Of a stretch of 64,000 bases of DNA, positions 33,300-44,827 are shown one piece after another. The position numbers and the translations under genes are program-made. The notes under the pieces are model-generated. The model was given only the letters and a program-made list of their open reading frames with translations. It was not told the DNA's origin and ran no database searches. Source of the DNA: Priapulus caudatus (Eukaryota > Priapulida > Priapulimorpha > Priapulimorphida > Priapulidae); the NCBI RefSeq assembly GCF_000485595.1, contig NW_014577878.1, forward strand, positions 63,411-127,410. The letters are read 5' to 3'. Every line of letters begins with the position of its first letter. The first letter of the stretch is position 1.

Positions 33300-34350
33300 C
33301 TTAAACAAGCTGAAAGTTACTTCCTCGAAGTATGATAGTTTTCAGCTCGTCGAGTTTCTGCATGTACGTATTGAAGACATTCTGCCCATGTTCATACATG
33401 GCACTGGCAATTTCTTTGCACATTTATAGTGCCTTGTTATACTTGGTGCAACGATTCATGACAGAGTTCTTGTCCTTAACCAAAACAGCCACCACCGATG
33501 ATGAAGTCACGGCCGCTGAACCGCCCGAGGTTGGAATATCTGCAAATAACTGGAACCCCTTTATTCCATCTGTCCAATACCAAGCTTTCTCAAAACACTG
33601 GCATGACTGGGTTCACTGAATCGGAATGCTTCCTTGCAAAATACAGGGCAGCTTCATGGTACATGAAAACGTGCAAGTACATGATGTCATCTCAGGTTCA
33701 CTTCATACTCCTGTTCCTTCTTTGAGACTGTCGAATTGCAAAATAACCATCTTTTGACTGACACACGTAGTTGACCTGCATTATATTTATCTCTATTAAC
33801 TGACCGCAGACAATCTCAGCAGAATAGGGTGTGCAACATCTGTACACGTCTTTAGCAATGTCTGACATCCCCGTTATGTCCTTTGTGTTATAGGACCTAG
33901 TTGCCTCTCCAATGGCTTACGGGTTCATCGTACTTAACTCTTTTTCCTTGCTAAATGTGACCATCTCCCTCACACACTGAGCAAGGGAGTTCGATGTATT
34001 TAGCACACTTTTTATTTTCTGGTGAAAGGATTCTAATCGATTCGTTGTGTTGTTGCCAAATGTCAAAGTTATTTTTCGCCATGCAGCAACCCACATGTGT
34101 CGAGTGTTATGCCAGTTTTTTTACATAGTACTGCAGGAATTTCTGTGGGGCGGATTTTTCGATTTTGACAAACAGCTTATCGTACATCACTTCTGTTGCT
34201 GCATACGCAATTGTCTTTACTTTCTGTAGTAGTAGTTCATTCTTTTTGCCTTTCTGGAACTTCCTCGTTTCTGTGTTGAATGTTTTTAGCACAAGTGAAT
34301 CACGGAATCCGGAAAGAACTGCTTAACAATACCAATTTCTGTGAAGTCTT
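33300..34350 (-). pseudogene. MULE second half and SWIM finger
   Basis: In frames broken by shifts the minus strand reads VVID-stop-DFTEIGIVKQF (second Asp motif; TAA where Lys is usual), HVLKTFNTETRKFQKG, WVAAWRKITLTFGNNTTNRL followed by ESFH (Glu of the triad), and CTCTFSCTMKLPC, the CxCx(n)C part of a SWIM zinc finger. The frame then enters the charged region EPVMDTVKPRKLKRDKN. Confidence 0.65.
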
Positions 34351-34390
34351 AGTCAATTACCACGACTGTGTTTTTGGAAAAGTTATTTAC

Positions 34391-35018
34391 CTACGGATTC
34401 CTCAAGGGCAGAAAAGTTCGCGGACAGGATCGCTTTCGATTCGCTGGTGACAACGAAATGAGCAACGGGAATGCTTACACCAAAACCATCCTCCACCATC
34501 ATGGTGAATAGAAAAGAGGCATCTTTGTTGAGTTTATTCGATAAGTGGCATCCATCAATAGTACTTCCGGGAATTTCTCCATTGCTCGTTTCATGAAGGG
34601 CAACTGGATAAACACATTGGTTATCTTCCCATCTTCGTCAACCGTCATTTTAATAAATGACCCAGGCTCCTCAAGAATTACGTCAAGAACTTCTATCAAC
34701 TGCATTACATCTGATTCTCCACGAGTGTCATCATTTTTCAGTTGCGTTTTGAGTATGTTCACGTCCATGGGTGTCCGCATTTTCCCCGATATCTGAACCA
34801 ACGTTTCTCGGGATGATTTTGGTGGAACAGACATTTTATACATCAGACGGCCGATATTACAGTGTTCTTTTTCTAATCTCCTTGTTTCTGGGTACATAAG
34901 ATACGTCGTCCTATCTGATGCGTGGTTGTGGTTTCATTCTGCTTTGGTTACACTCAAGCTGTTTGTTTTCTGATCGGCCTTGATAAGGAATCCAGCAGGG
35001 CAGTCCATCTTGTATGTC
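34391..35018 (-). pseudogene. Exon 2: FAR1 second half and first MULE catalytic motif
   Basis: It begins after a TTTTTTTCAG acceptor with TYKMDCPAGFLIKADQK and NHNHASD (the closing Cys and His residues), broken by a TGA at 34931-34933. It continues TLVQISGKMRTPMDVN and FPEVLLMDATYRIN, which holds the first Asp of the DDE triad. A one-base shift near 34510 moves the frame to MMVEDGFGVSIPVAHFVVTS. It ends at 34391 before GTAAAT. Confidence 0.75.
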
Positions 35019-35446
35019 CTGAAAAAAGGAAAGAGCCAATTTTTGAGAGACCAGACAAAATCAGACAGGCTGGAATTGGGTTTGGATTGTGGATCATTTT
35101 GATCGATTTTTTGGATCAGGTACCACAATCATGACGAACTTCAAAACCCAAACCATTCCGCATTTCCATTTGACCCCTTATCACAAGCATAAGTTACCAT
35201 GTACATGCAATGTAGCCCCCCGTGGGCTAGAGGGCCCACCTTGTGTTGCGTAACAGTATCAAAGGGGACAACATTACCGAGGTCAACCATTCCCGGGATT
35301 GGCGAAGTGACAATTTGATACGTCACGTCCAGCGGTTCTAGGATAATTCGTCCCATGTAACATGTAATTCGTTACCGGATGATTCATCCCATAGAATAAT
35401 TCGTCTACAAATTACATATAAATTATTTTTAATAATTTTGCTTTAA

Positions 35447-35585
35447 GTACATAATACATACACGCACCACCGCCGCGCAGTGAGTACAATACAAGATACA
35501 CGTAATAGTATGCACAGTGAGTACGATACTGTCTACATGTAGTACATACACACACCACTGCCGCACAGTGAGTACAATACCCAAG
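35447..35585. repeat. Imperfect direct repeat in intron 1
   Basis: CGCAGTGAGTACAATAC at about 35476 recurs as CACAGTGAGTACAATAC at about 35564, each preceded by ACATACACNCACCAC. It is non-coding. Confidence 0.6.
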
Positions 35586-36204
35586 GACATCCACTTTTTT
35601 CATTATTTTCAGATGGGATCAGGGATATAAAAATTCTAAAATAATGATGGTGAATAATGATAGGACCCTTGTATTGGGACCCTTGTATTGGCCCCAAGCT
35701 GAAAAATGTTAGGAGCCAACAAGCTCTTCATTATTTAGTTGCCTCGTACATGCATAATTTGGATGGCTTGTATGCAGGAATATTTAGGGGGCCAACAGGC
35801 CTCTGGCATACATGTATAGGTCTTTCAAACAAGTTCTTTGATTTTCATAACTGTAGGCCGACAGTGCTGCCATTTACATATAATTTAGGACACAATATTA
35901 TGTACACTAAAGGCATTGCACGCACAGAACCAATTATTGTCGGATGTCGCTTCTCCTAGGGTTTCCGCCAGGATTGATTTTGAGGGGGGGATTTTAATAA
36001 GAATTGCTTGCAGTTCTGGAAATGAAAAGACATCATTTAGCCATAGCCTAAAAAATCTTTCCACCAGGTCTGGTGTCTATGGAGTCAGGACCCTAAGCTT
36101 GTAGGCCCTACATGTTGGGCCGGGGGGCAGAGGCATATGTAAGCGGGGCGGCACGCCTAGGCCTAGTGGCGATGGGAGTGGCGTTTGCCCCCCCCCAGAG
36201 GCGT

Positions 36205-36640
36205 TTGGGGGGAGGGGCGGGCGGGGTAGACTGGTACCCTGCTTTTCCGTTCTGCTCATTGGCAGCGCTGAGGTTGCTTTATTTCAAAGACAGGTACGGA
36301 CCGCCATCTTGGGACGGAATTCCGACCCAAGCTTACTGCGCAGCTTTTTGTGCATGCTACTAAAGTCACTTTTTGGCTCGCTCAGTCATTCTAACTTGGC
36401 TTATTTCGATCTCTACAAGTATATAATTTCATAATATCATGATATTTTTGAGAATTTGTGCCTAATTTTATCAAAATGATTTTTATTCGTTTTGTGTACG
36501 TGGGGAATTCCCCAGTTGTTTTGCGATGCTAAAAATAGCTATAAAAATGGCGGTCCGTACCTGTCTTTGAAGTGCAGCGACCTCAGCGCCATGAGCGGAA
36601 CGGCGAAGCAGGGAACCAGTCTAAGGGCGGGCATGGCGGG
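36205..36640. repeat. Inverted-repeat element in intron 1
   Basis: 36215-36312 and 36549-36640 are reverse complements with some mismatches. They share, for example, TTCAAAGACAGGTACGGACC and CCGCCAT. About 240 bp lie between. The arms include an AAGATGGCGGT-like word similar to the gene's own start context. Confidence 0.75.
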
Positions 36641-36748
36641 GCTTTCCCCTCTTAGTCTTGCTATACATGTAGGCATCCCATCATCAACATGCATCCGTAC
36701 ACTGAATGGATTGGATTGCTAACATCCATAATTACCACTAAAACTTAC

Positions 36749-37012
36749 TTCTGGTTTGGACGTTTCCCTTTACTCTGGGACGTGTACTGGCCGCCATGCT
36801 TGCACTGGAACCTGACGTATGCATACTTTAAGCTCTCTTGGAAGGCCGGTTTCTCCCTTCCCAGGTGCTTATTGGCGTTTTCAATGGTCCGGCAATTGGC
36901 ACGGATGAATTATGGATGACTGCTCTTCATATTTTGTGAGGAAATCGTGGAATGTGGCGTAATGGTCGAATTTACGACCGACTGAAAGTTCCACCTTAGT
37001 GACAGCCGCCAT
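36749..37012 (-). pseudogene. Exon 1: start and first half of FAR1-like region
   Basis: Met at 37012 opens MAAVTKVELSVGRKFDHY and ATFHDFLTKYEE. After one shift it reads SLKYAYVRFQCKHGGQYTSQ and KGKRPNQK, where the C.H pair is the first half of the FAR1-type zinc site. The exon ends at 36749 before GTAAGTTTT. Its last two bases (AA) join the first base (G) of exon 2 to complete a Lys codon in frame, which confirms the splice across a 1.7 kb intron. Confidence 0.72.
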
Positions 37013-37830
37013 CTTGTCATCTTCTGATCACATCTTCGCATCTCTGAGGGAGCGCCGTCTGAGCACAGCGGCAAAGCATGGAACTACGATGCCGGAAAAT
37101 AATGAAATGGGCGCTTGTTTAACCGACATGGAGTTTGGCGGCATAGTCTGCTTTTTGCTGGAGAAGCTAGTTTGATTTCTTGGCTTAGTTGTCCGGCTTA
37201 CCGGGGAAATAATCACTTCATATTAAAATATCGGAACCTATTTTAACACAAATGCACTGTGTTGTGTATATCTATGCTGTAACTGAGCAGAGGGTACCCA
37301 GCAAATATGGCTACCCGAAGTTTGAGCACACAGACTGGACGAAACGCCAAAATAGTGTAATGCAATTGAATGGTGGAGCCGCCCAGCGAATGAAGCGGCA
37401 CACTAAAGATCTGGCTGTGGTGACAGACCGTGGATGTGTAACGTTGTAACATTAAAACTTCTCTATCGTTAATTCGAATATTTGGACTGCAGTTTAATTA
37501 TACATTCCTGAATCTAGAAGGTCAAATGTTAGTCTTCAAGTAGATTTTGCTCTATTAAACGGCAATACTATCACAGACTAATGCACAATACATCGCAATG
37601 CGTAATGTGCACACGGTATACAGTGCTACAGTCTGTAGTTTAATTTATTCCTTAGTCTATGACCGGATTTTATGAGATGTTTTTTTTTTCTACAAACAAT
37701 AAAAATAATATAGACGATATAATTTCCATTTTTTAATCACATTTATTGCTAAGAAGCTTAATCACAAGTGCTGAAGCTTTAGAAATGTACGATTCTGCTT
37801 GTTTCTATGTTCGGAGTGCAGGAGGGTTAC
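37013..37830. other. Upstream region of the composite gene
   Basis: Apart from the AAGATGGCGGC context at the start codon, no clear promoter element or second gene is visible. Confidence 0.35.
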
Positions 37831-37999
37831 TGTTATGTTGTACCAGAAAGACTATGAGTAAAGCATAAGTCAAATAAAATCAGATTTATTATTGAAATAC
37901 TCAGCAGACAGCCATGATGGAATTCAGTCATAATATCAGAACGAGGCTAATAGTTCCAAGAGCTATGCTTAGATGGCGCTAGCTGTTATTAATATTACA
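37831..37999 (-). repeat. Short LTR of a second Gypsy element
   Basis: On the minus strand it runs from TGTAATATTAATAAC (37999) to GGTACAACATAACA (37831), 169 bp, with an AATAAA signal near 37890. A polypurine tract (CGAAGGGAGA, 38000-38009) precedes it. Confidence 0.78.
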
Positions 38000-38011
38000 T
38001 CTCCCTTCGAG
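38000..38011 (-). other. Polypurine tract
   Basis: Minus-strand GCTCGAAGGGAGA abuts the TGTAAT start of the LTR. Confidence 0.65.
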
Positions 38012-38232
38012 CTGAGTGTTCCTTTAAGTTTTAAACTAACTGTGACATTGAAGTATGAATGATGAAACTTGAATATAAGACTAAAATCTGAATCGCGTAT
38101 CAAACTAAACAAAGCCCATTTGCATTAGGTGATAGTGTCCTTTTAAACGGCACGACTGGTCAGTCAAAAAGTTTCGAAAATTCTGATCACTATGTAGGCC
38201 TCGTAATTACAAATCTAATTTACTTGGCGGGT

Positions 38233-41200
38233 TTACATGTCTACCAGAACGCATACAATAAGTTGCGGTAGTATCGAGGGCGGACAATTCTGCTGGAGTA
38301 GCGACTTCGCGGGTGGGTTTTGGAGTGTCCTGGTCTCCGCGGCTGGGACTGTCCACACTCGGGTCGCGATGCTAGTTGACGATGGTTTCTCCTGATCTCC
38401 CCTGTAGGGGTCTCGACGATATATGACCACGGACGTCGGTTTCTCGGCGACACGAACAACAGTTCCAGATATGTTTTCTCTACTCACATACACCTCATCT
38501 CCTGGCCACAAGACGTCGCGTTCTACTGCACGATGGCGAGCATTGTAGTTGTCTCTGATGGTTCCTCTGATCTTGCTCCCTCGCGCGTAGCTTAGCAGAG
38601 TCTGGAAGCTGCGGTTCCAGTTTCTCCGGTATGATTGGCACGGTTGTGCGTATCCTGCCAAAGAGTAACTCAGCCGGTGAGTATCCATTCTGCAGCGGGG
38701 TAGCACGGTATGCGAGTTAGGCACGATACGGATCGTCGTCAGCTTCCTCCAACATCTCTTTGACAGTCTGTACCACCCCTCTCTGCTGCCCCATTCGATT
38801 GGGGATAACGCGGACTGCTAGTAACATGCGCAAAGTCATAGTCTTTCGCGAATTGCTGAAATTCTTGCGATGCATACTGTGGTCCGTTATCTGAGAATAC
38901 GGTTTCGGGTATACCGTGACGTGCGAATATGGACTTTATCAACTTGATTGTAGCTGCGGATGAGGTGGAGAAGAGCTTCGCCAGCTCAACATAGCGTTAA
39001 TAGTAGTCCACAAGCACAAGGAACGACGATCCTTTTCATTCAAATAAGTCTGTAGCGACTCGCCGTCATGGGCGTTTCGGAAAGTCGGTCGTGATGAGTG
39101 GTTCTGCGCGATCTTTCTGCTTCCTGATGCATGCGTCACAGCTCTTAACAAGATCATTGATTTGACTGCTAAGTCCGGGCCACCAGATTGAGGTTTTAGC
39201 ACGCTCACGACATTTTGTTATTCCCAAATGACCTTTGTGGATTCTCCGCAGAAGTTCGGCGCATTGCTTCGGGAATAACCAGTCTACTCCCTCTGGGGAG
39301 TAATCCCGTGTTGAACGCTCAGTTCACTTCTTACAAACCAATAGGGTATCATGCGGCTGTCCAGTTTGATCCGTTCTGACCACTTAGTACTGAGGTATCG
39401 TGTAATCAGCTGACATGCGGGGTCGTTAGACTGACATTCACGAATTTGCTCAAGGCGTGATGCGGAAGCTAGAATCCCCTCGTATACAGCGTTGACGTAA
39501 GCTGCTGTCTCATTCTGCAGTGCTTGGTCTTCCACTCGGGTTGTCGACTTCACAGGAGCTCGTGACAAGGTATCAGCTGTGGTCATGTTCTTGCCAGGTA
39601 CATGCGAAATAGAGTACCAGTATCTCATTAATCTGAGGCAGAAGCGCTGAACTCTAGGGGGTAAGTCCTCCAGTTTCTTGGTCCCCAGCAGAGGTACCAG
39701 TGGCTTATGATCCGTTTCGATATGGAAGTGAAGTCCAAGCAAATAGTTGTTGAAGCGTTCACATGCCTACGTTATGGCCAAAGCTTCTTTCTCTATTTGC
39801 GCATATAGCTGTTCAGTGTCGGACATTGCTCTTGATGCAAACTCGACCGGTCTCCAGTGTCCATCAGTTTGTTTCTGAGCCAGGATTGCTCCCAGTCCGT
39901 ACGATGATGCATCGGACGAAAGCAATGTTTCGGATCGTGGATCATACATTGCAAGTACTGGGGTAGAGCTCAGTATCGATTTTACTCTCTCGAAAGCTTG
40001 GTCTTGAGCGTTAGACCAAAGCCACGCGTTATCTTTTGCGAGAAGATCTCTGAGAGGTTTGGTCGTCTCAGCCAAATCCAGTGTAAATTTAGAAAGCAAG
40101 TTCGCCATGCCAAGAAATCGTCTCATTTCGCTAATGTTAGTGGGTCGTTTAGTCTCCGCAATAGCGTTAACCTTGAGCGGGTCGGCACTGATCCCGTTTC
40201 ACCAACAAGGTGACCGACGAATTTCACTGAGCGGACGGAGAAGACACATTTCTCGATGTTTAGCCATTATAGCTGCTTTTCCTAGTCGACGTAAGACTGC
40301 TAACAGTCTCCTGTCATGTTTGTCCTGGTTTTCCCCAAAGACGTGTATGTCGTCCATCTCACAGACGATATCATCTAATCCTTCTTGAATCTTCTGCATT
40401 CTCTTTTGAAAGTACTCAGGAGCAGAAGAAATACCAAAGGGAAGTCGTCTGAAGGCAAAACGTCAGAATGAAGTCATGAAAGTTGTGAATAACTGTGACT
40501 CCTCATCAAGGTCGACTTGCCAGAAACCAGAGTTGGCGTCCAGTTTGGAGAAAACTTTCCCTCCTCTCAGTTGTCCTAGCGTGTGATCATCTGACGGTAG
40601 TAGGTGGAGTTTCCGGCATACAGCTTCATTCAATCGTTGCATGTCTACGCATATGCGGACGCGTTCCTAATTTGCTTTCGGTACAACGACCATGCCAGCG
40701 CACCAATCTGTAGGGGTGTCTACCGGTTTGATCACTCCCAGGTTTTGCATGCACGCTAACTCTCACTTTTGACATAAGTGGTAGCGGGACGTTTCAAGGC
40801 TAGAGATCGCGAAAGGTTTCGTGTCTTTGCTAAGTTCGATCTTGTACGCTCCCTCGAGTTTTCGTAATCCCGCAAAGAGTTTTGGAAACTGCTTCTTGTA
40901 CTTTGCGAGATCGCTTGGTTGCTCAGACTTCATGCTGCACAGGTTAGCCTTCGATAAGATGTGTAGCGATTCTATTGCTGGTCTACCTAGTAGCGGTTGC
41001 GTAAGGTGTTTGATCACGTACATGTTCTGGCGTGATTTGCCATGGTGTCGACTACCGTTGCGTTCCGAGTCTACTTGTAGAACACCGCAGAATTTTCCGC
41101 TTGCTTGTAGTTTGACTTGACCAGGTCCGTAGAGTGTCCTATCAGTAGGTTGAAGCTCAGACGCCTTGAAGATTTTCTTGTATGGCTTCTTCGGTATAGC

Positions 41201-41700
41201 GGTCACATCAGCACCGGTATCCAATTTAAATAACGCGTACGTGTGTGTTGTTGAGTGTCAGATCTACCATCCAAGGTTGGCTCCTTGTGGTGTTGACTTC
41301 ACCTAGAAACTCGGAGTCAGTGTTGATATCGCCCAGAAATTCAGAATCGAGGTCGGCTTCCTCAAGAACGTGCACTTTGTTGTGGCGTTTGGGTTTATCT
41401 CGGTCGTGACGGTGACTGCTACTTTTAGATCTGCAGACTTTCGCGTAATGTCCGATTTTCGAACAAATATCGCATTCCGCATATTGTGCGGGGCAGTGTT
41501 CCCGGTTGTGATTCAGTGTTGAGCGCACCACGAGTTGAAATCGTGTTTGCTGCTACTACTCCCGTGACTGCTACGTTTTCCCTTGGGTTGTGGTTTCCTT
41601 TGCTGGTTCCACGGTTTCCCTCGCTTAGCGTGAAGTGTATTGACATTATTGCTACTGACGATGTCAAGGTGAGCTAAAAATAACGCCCACGTGCTGTGAT
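38233..41700 (-). pseudogene. Gypsy gag-pol, standard order, heavily frameshifted
   Basis: Minus-strand pieces in order: zinc knuckle CDICSKIGHYAKVC (41531-41226); protease MDTGADVTAIPKK and RT-entry region (41224-40763); RT around the catalytic box, here CEMDDIHVFG where YVDD is usual (40399-40199); RT end and RNase H, FLGMANLLSKFTLDLAE and LLSSDASSYGLGAILA (40126-39767); RNase H end, ETDHKPLVPLLG and TADTLSRAP (39742-39284); integrase core FSDNGPQYASQEFQQF and PQSNGAAERG (38942-38739); and integrase C-terminal part, VLWPGDEVYV (38724-38233). Each frame ends in a shift or stop, so the element is dead. The 5' LTR and gag N-terminus are missing. Confidence 0.85.
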
Positions 41701-41912
41701 TCGGCGCGCCTTATATACCTAGCTGGAAACGCCCCCCCCCCTACGTGCTGTTGTTTAGCACGCGTTGTCAAAACACTACACAGATTTCGTTAGCTGGTGC
41801 AATCGTTTCACCTGCTGACGCAACCCGTGGCTGATACGATTTTTGCACCATCTGATGCAACTCGTTTCTAAGTAAATATTCCTCTCTTCGACAACTTAGA
41901 CTATTCATTTTA
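41701..41912. other. Spacer between two Gypsy elements
   Basis: A C12 run lies near 41730, and short GTGCTGT-type direct repeats flank it. Nothing was recognised. Confidence 0.35.
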
Positions 41913-42198
41913 TTCAAATCTCGTATATTATCCTGACAAATAGTACATAACTGCGTTGATTATTATACTCTATACATTGCGTTATCGCTTTTCGCATATA
42001 CGCGCTTTGTTTTCCCGGGACCCCATCCGTGTGATCCAAGATGGCTGCGCCCAGGAGTTGATCGTTATATCTGTGCTGCTTAGATTTTATCCTGTCCTTA
42101 GTCTATATATGGTTACTCTATCTATACTGTGAGTTCAATCTATCCATCCTGATCTAGTCTGCTGCTCCTATGAGTTACACACCCCCAAAATCTCTACA
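41913..42198 (-). repeat. 3' LTR
   Basis: The minus-strand start is TGTAGAGATTTTGGGGGTGT at 42198, and the end is near 41913 (GATTTGAATA). It is the same family as the solo LTR at 23044-23347 and the fragment at 46146-46290. It carries CCAAGATGGCTGCGCCCAGG near 42040. Confidence 0.82.
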
Positions 42199-42212
42199 CT
42201 CCCCCAACTTCT
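42199..42212 (-). other. Polypurine tract
   Basis: Minus-strand AGAAGTTGGGGGAG directly precedes the LTR start. Confidence 0.75.
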
Positions 42213-42298
42213 ATTAGTATGCGCCCTCGGATACGCCTTTGTCTACCAATTCTACTCTTGCTTCCCTCAACTTCTCCTCTGCCTTCCCCTTTTCTTTC

Positions 42299-43288
42299 TC
42301 AACTCGCTCCTACTTCCGACTGTTTTAACCTTCCCCTTCTCAACCCCTTTTCAGGTTGCCTCCGAGCACAGACAGTGCAGTACTGGCACCATCTCTTGAT
42401 ATCCTTCATGTAGTGTGGCCAGTAGAACCGTTTTTGAATGCTGGATCTACTCCGTTTCTCTCCTTGATGTCCTGCTGTACGATGGTAATGTAATTGCTGA
42501 AATATTTCTCTTTGCAATTCCTTAGGTATCACGAGCTGAAGTATGGGATGAGTCGGCGTGACTGGCGTCTCCCATCGTCTATACAATTTACCTTCCTGAA
42601 CCTCTAATTGATTCCACTGCCCCCAGTACGCTTTTGCCTCCGATCCCATTCCTGCAATTTCTGCAAACTCAGGTCTGTCCAACGCCGCTTCTTTTCGTTC
42701 CTTGAAGAAAACAATCACAGGGTCCTTATCCTGTAATCTCCTAATATTTTCCGGGTTCCATACATCATGGTCTCCCCCCTGACCCTCGGGATTTTCTCTG
42801 CGATCCTCTCGCTCTCCCTCGGTCACTACCAACACCTGCCCACGCTGCTCCTTATCCTCACATGAAGAATCGTCTCTCCTCCCATTACGACTTGGTGGTT
42901 CATCTCTCCATGTAGAATCCTCTCTTCCCCCACTGCAGCTGGGTGGTTCATCGCTACTACCTTCCTCGTCTTCTTCCTCCTGAACATGCGTTTCCTCTTC
43001 CCCTGAGTTCATCTCCCTCGTTGGTCGGGCATCCTCTCCCCTCATGCCATGCCTGCTATCTGGGCAGTTCTCTTTAGGGCATTTCCCTACTGTCTTACGT
43101 GACAACGCATCCGCATTCCGGTGATGCTGTCCCTTCCGGTGCTCAATTTCAAAGTTGTCCGTATCTACTCTATCCAGTAGGTTCTGTAGGTGGTCAGCTA
43201 ACTTGGTGGGTGCTATGTCGCCCAGAACGTTCACCAACTGCTGTCCTTGCTGTGTCTCACTCTCCTCCACTGGTTTGAGTTCCCCCAC
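42299..43288 (-). pseudogene. RNase H tail joined to integrase zinc domain
   Basis: The frame starts with the protease-RT spacer (LVNVLGDIAPTKLADHLQ, LLDRVD). It passes at once to an RNase H end (FEIEHRKGQHHRNADALSRK), so about all of RT and RNase H is skipped. A long acidic, low-complexity linker follows (EEETHVQEEEDEEGSSDE). Next is the integrase HHCC domain: LHYHRTAGHQGEKRS and FYWPHYMKDIKRW with CQYCTVC. It ends shortly after, without the DDE core. Confidence 0.8.
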
Positions 43289-43901
43289 TTGCTGATAACA
43301 ACAGGGTAGGCTTCTCTCCTGTGTGGGAGATAACCAAGGGCACTTTCATCACATCCCTTGGGAATATCGTCTGCTCCATCCGAATCCCCTGTGTCTCCAG
43401 CTTCTGAAATTCTGGGATAGGCACTAGCTTTACATGCTTTCCTGTGGATACCTTATCGCCAGCATAAGTCCATTCAGGGAGTCTGTATCTTTTCCCTGGC
43501 CTCAGCATCGTCGTTTCATCCACGTATACTGGTCTACCATTCTCTCCCCCTGTCCAAAATCCTTGAATCTCTCTCCCATCGAGTGATAGCATTCCTGTAG
43601 TAATGTTCAGGATAGCATTGTTTGGGACGTGAAAGTCAGGTCCCAAAATCCCAAACAAATCCTCTAATTGTGCAATAACCATTGTTTTCTTATCGTAGGT
43701 ATGCTCGGCGATTTCTAGACGGACAGCAGTCTCTCCAGGACTATCCATTGCTTCGCCGTTGGCCATCTTCAGATCTCTCTTTCTTATTATCAGCTGTAGC
43801 CCGGTACTCGCTTTGATGTCGTTGAACCTATTTTCATTTATCAGCGTTGTACTTGATCCGCTGTCTACTAAAAATGTCATGTCCCATCCCTCTACCTTCA
43901 C
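43257..43901 (-). pseudogene. Aspartic protease region
   Basis: MTFLVDSGSSTTLINENRF carries the DSG form of the active site (DTG is more usual), followed by MVIAQLEDLFGILGPDF, the second half of the fold. It continues into a linker that overlaps the next frame by about 30 bases in a different register. The frame is open for 214 codons. Confidence 0.75.
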
Positions 43902-44120
43902 AGGTATTACCCATGTGGGATGACATTGCAGTGGTGCTACTGAGATAATAGGTATCTATGTGGCTTCAGCCTTGCCTGAACTATTTTCTGTATTATCGCT
44001 TTCTTCTATCTTGCTCTTCTGAGAGAGTGAAACCAGTAGAATGTGGTGTAGCTCCCTCAGTCGGCTTACTATGGACCAGGCTACCGACTCTATTCCTAGC
44101 CCGTCCTAATTTAACAGTCG

Positions 44121-44702
44121 CTAACTCATCTCGGTAACTCCTGTCTGTGGTGCGCGATTATCTGAAATATTGCTGCATTGCAATCTCCGTGGGCAATCTC
44201 TCTGCATGTGTCCCATTCTCCTGCAATAATAACATTCTATTTCAGCTATTCTTGCTCTATTTTGTGGAGGTTTTGCCATTCTGCTGAATGGTGCATTCTG
44301 CATACTTTTCCCCATCCTTTGACCTCTGCCTCCAGCCCTGGCGGTATTTTGTTGCACTTGACCTTCCCTGTCCTTCCTGATCTTCCCTATTTCCTGTCTC
44401 AGGCTTCGCATCCCTTCTTGCATCTCTTCCCGTAGCAATGACACTGGATCCACTGGTTGCATCACAGCTCGTACATAAGTGCTTCTACCTGGTGGCGGCT
44501 TACGGCGATGTACTGTTGTTCTTGTAACGGCCTCATACTGTGCTACCCGAGTTATAGCCTCGTCTAGTGTTCTTGGTCCTTGCAAGAGTGCATAGCGTTG
44601 TATTACTACATCTCCTATTCCTTCCAGGTATTTATCGATCATGATCTGCTCCGTCTGAAAACCTATCATGCCAGGGTATGCCCGAGCGAATAACTGCCGC
44701 AT
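44121..44702 (-). pseudogene. Gag C-terminal half with zinc knuckle
   Basis: ARAYPGMIGFQTEQIMID and LLQGPRTLDEAITRVAQYE are capsid-like. CYYCRRMGHMQRDCPRRLQC is a CX2CX4HX4C knuckle that binds the element RNA. A frame break separates it from the N-terminal half near 44705-44830. Confidence 0.82.
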
Positions 44703-44827
44703 GACAGCGCCGTATTCCTCGGGTATCTCTTCATATCTTCTGTTCCTACGATGTAGCTCACTCCGATAACCAGATCGAATCTGCGTTGCAAACAGGCAAC
44801 AACCTTGTCGTAGTCAGCACGCTGTTA

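Larger units (their letters stand above)
29943..37012 (-). pseudogene. FAR1-MULE-SWIM-Ulp1-PHD composite gene, spliced, damaged
   Basis: This is a single minus-strand gene of about 7 kb read through recognisable splice sites. The domain order is FAR1-like zinc region (exon 1 into exon 2), MULE DDE transposase, SWIM finger, ten-residue repeat linker, basic RSRPKGR stretch, Ulp1/C48 cysteine protease, and PHD finger. The first half resembles ZSWIM3-type proteins, which derive from Mutator-like transposases. Ulp1 proteases remove SUMO-like modifiers, and PHD fingers read histone tails. The start is Met at 37012-37010 in an AAGATGGCGG context. Damage includes a TGA in FAR1 (34931-34933), a TAA in the second catalytic motif, a shift near 34510, a stop in the repeats (33028-33030), and a SINE in the protease exon. 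Parts are listed separately. That it is one gene is inferred from common strand, order and splice phase. Confidence 0.68.

Noticed and set aside
33235-33304. Phe/Ser-rich plus-strand frames across the 30-bp repeat
   Set aside because: They are the antisense shadow of the ten-residue coding repeat.
9304-34933. A nuclear code in which TGA is read as an amino acid
   Set aside because: TAA and TAG stops and frameshifts also occur in the same relics, so ordinary decay explains the TGAs.
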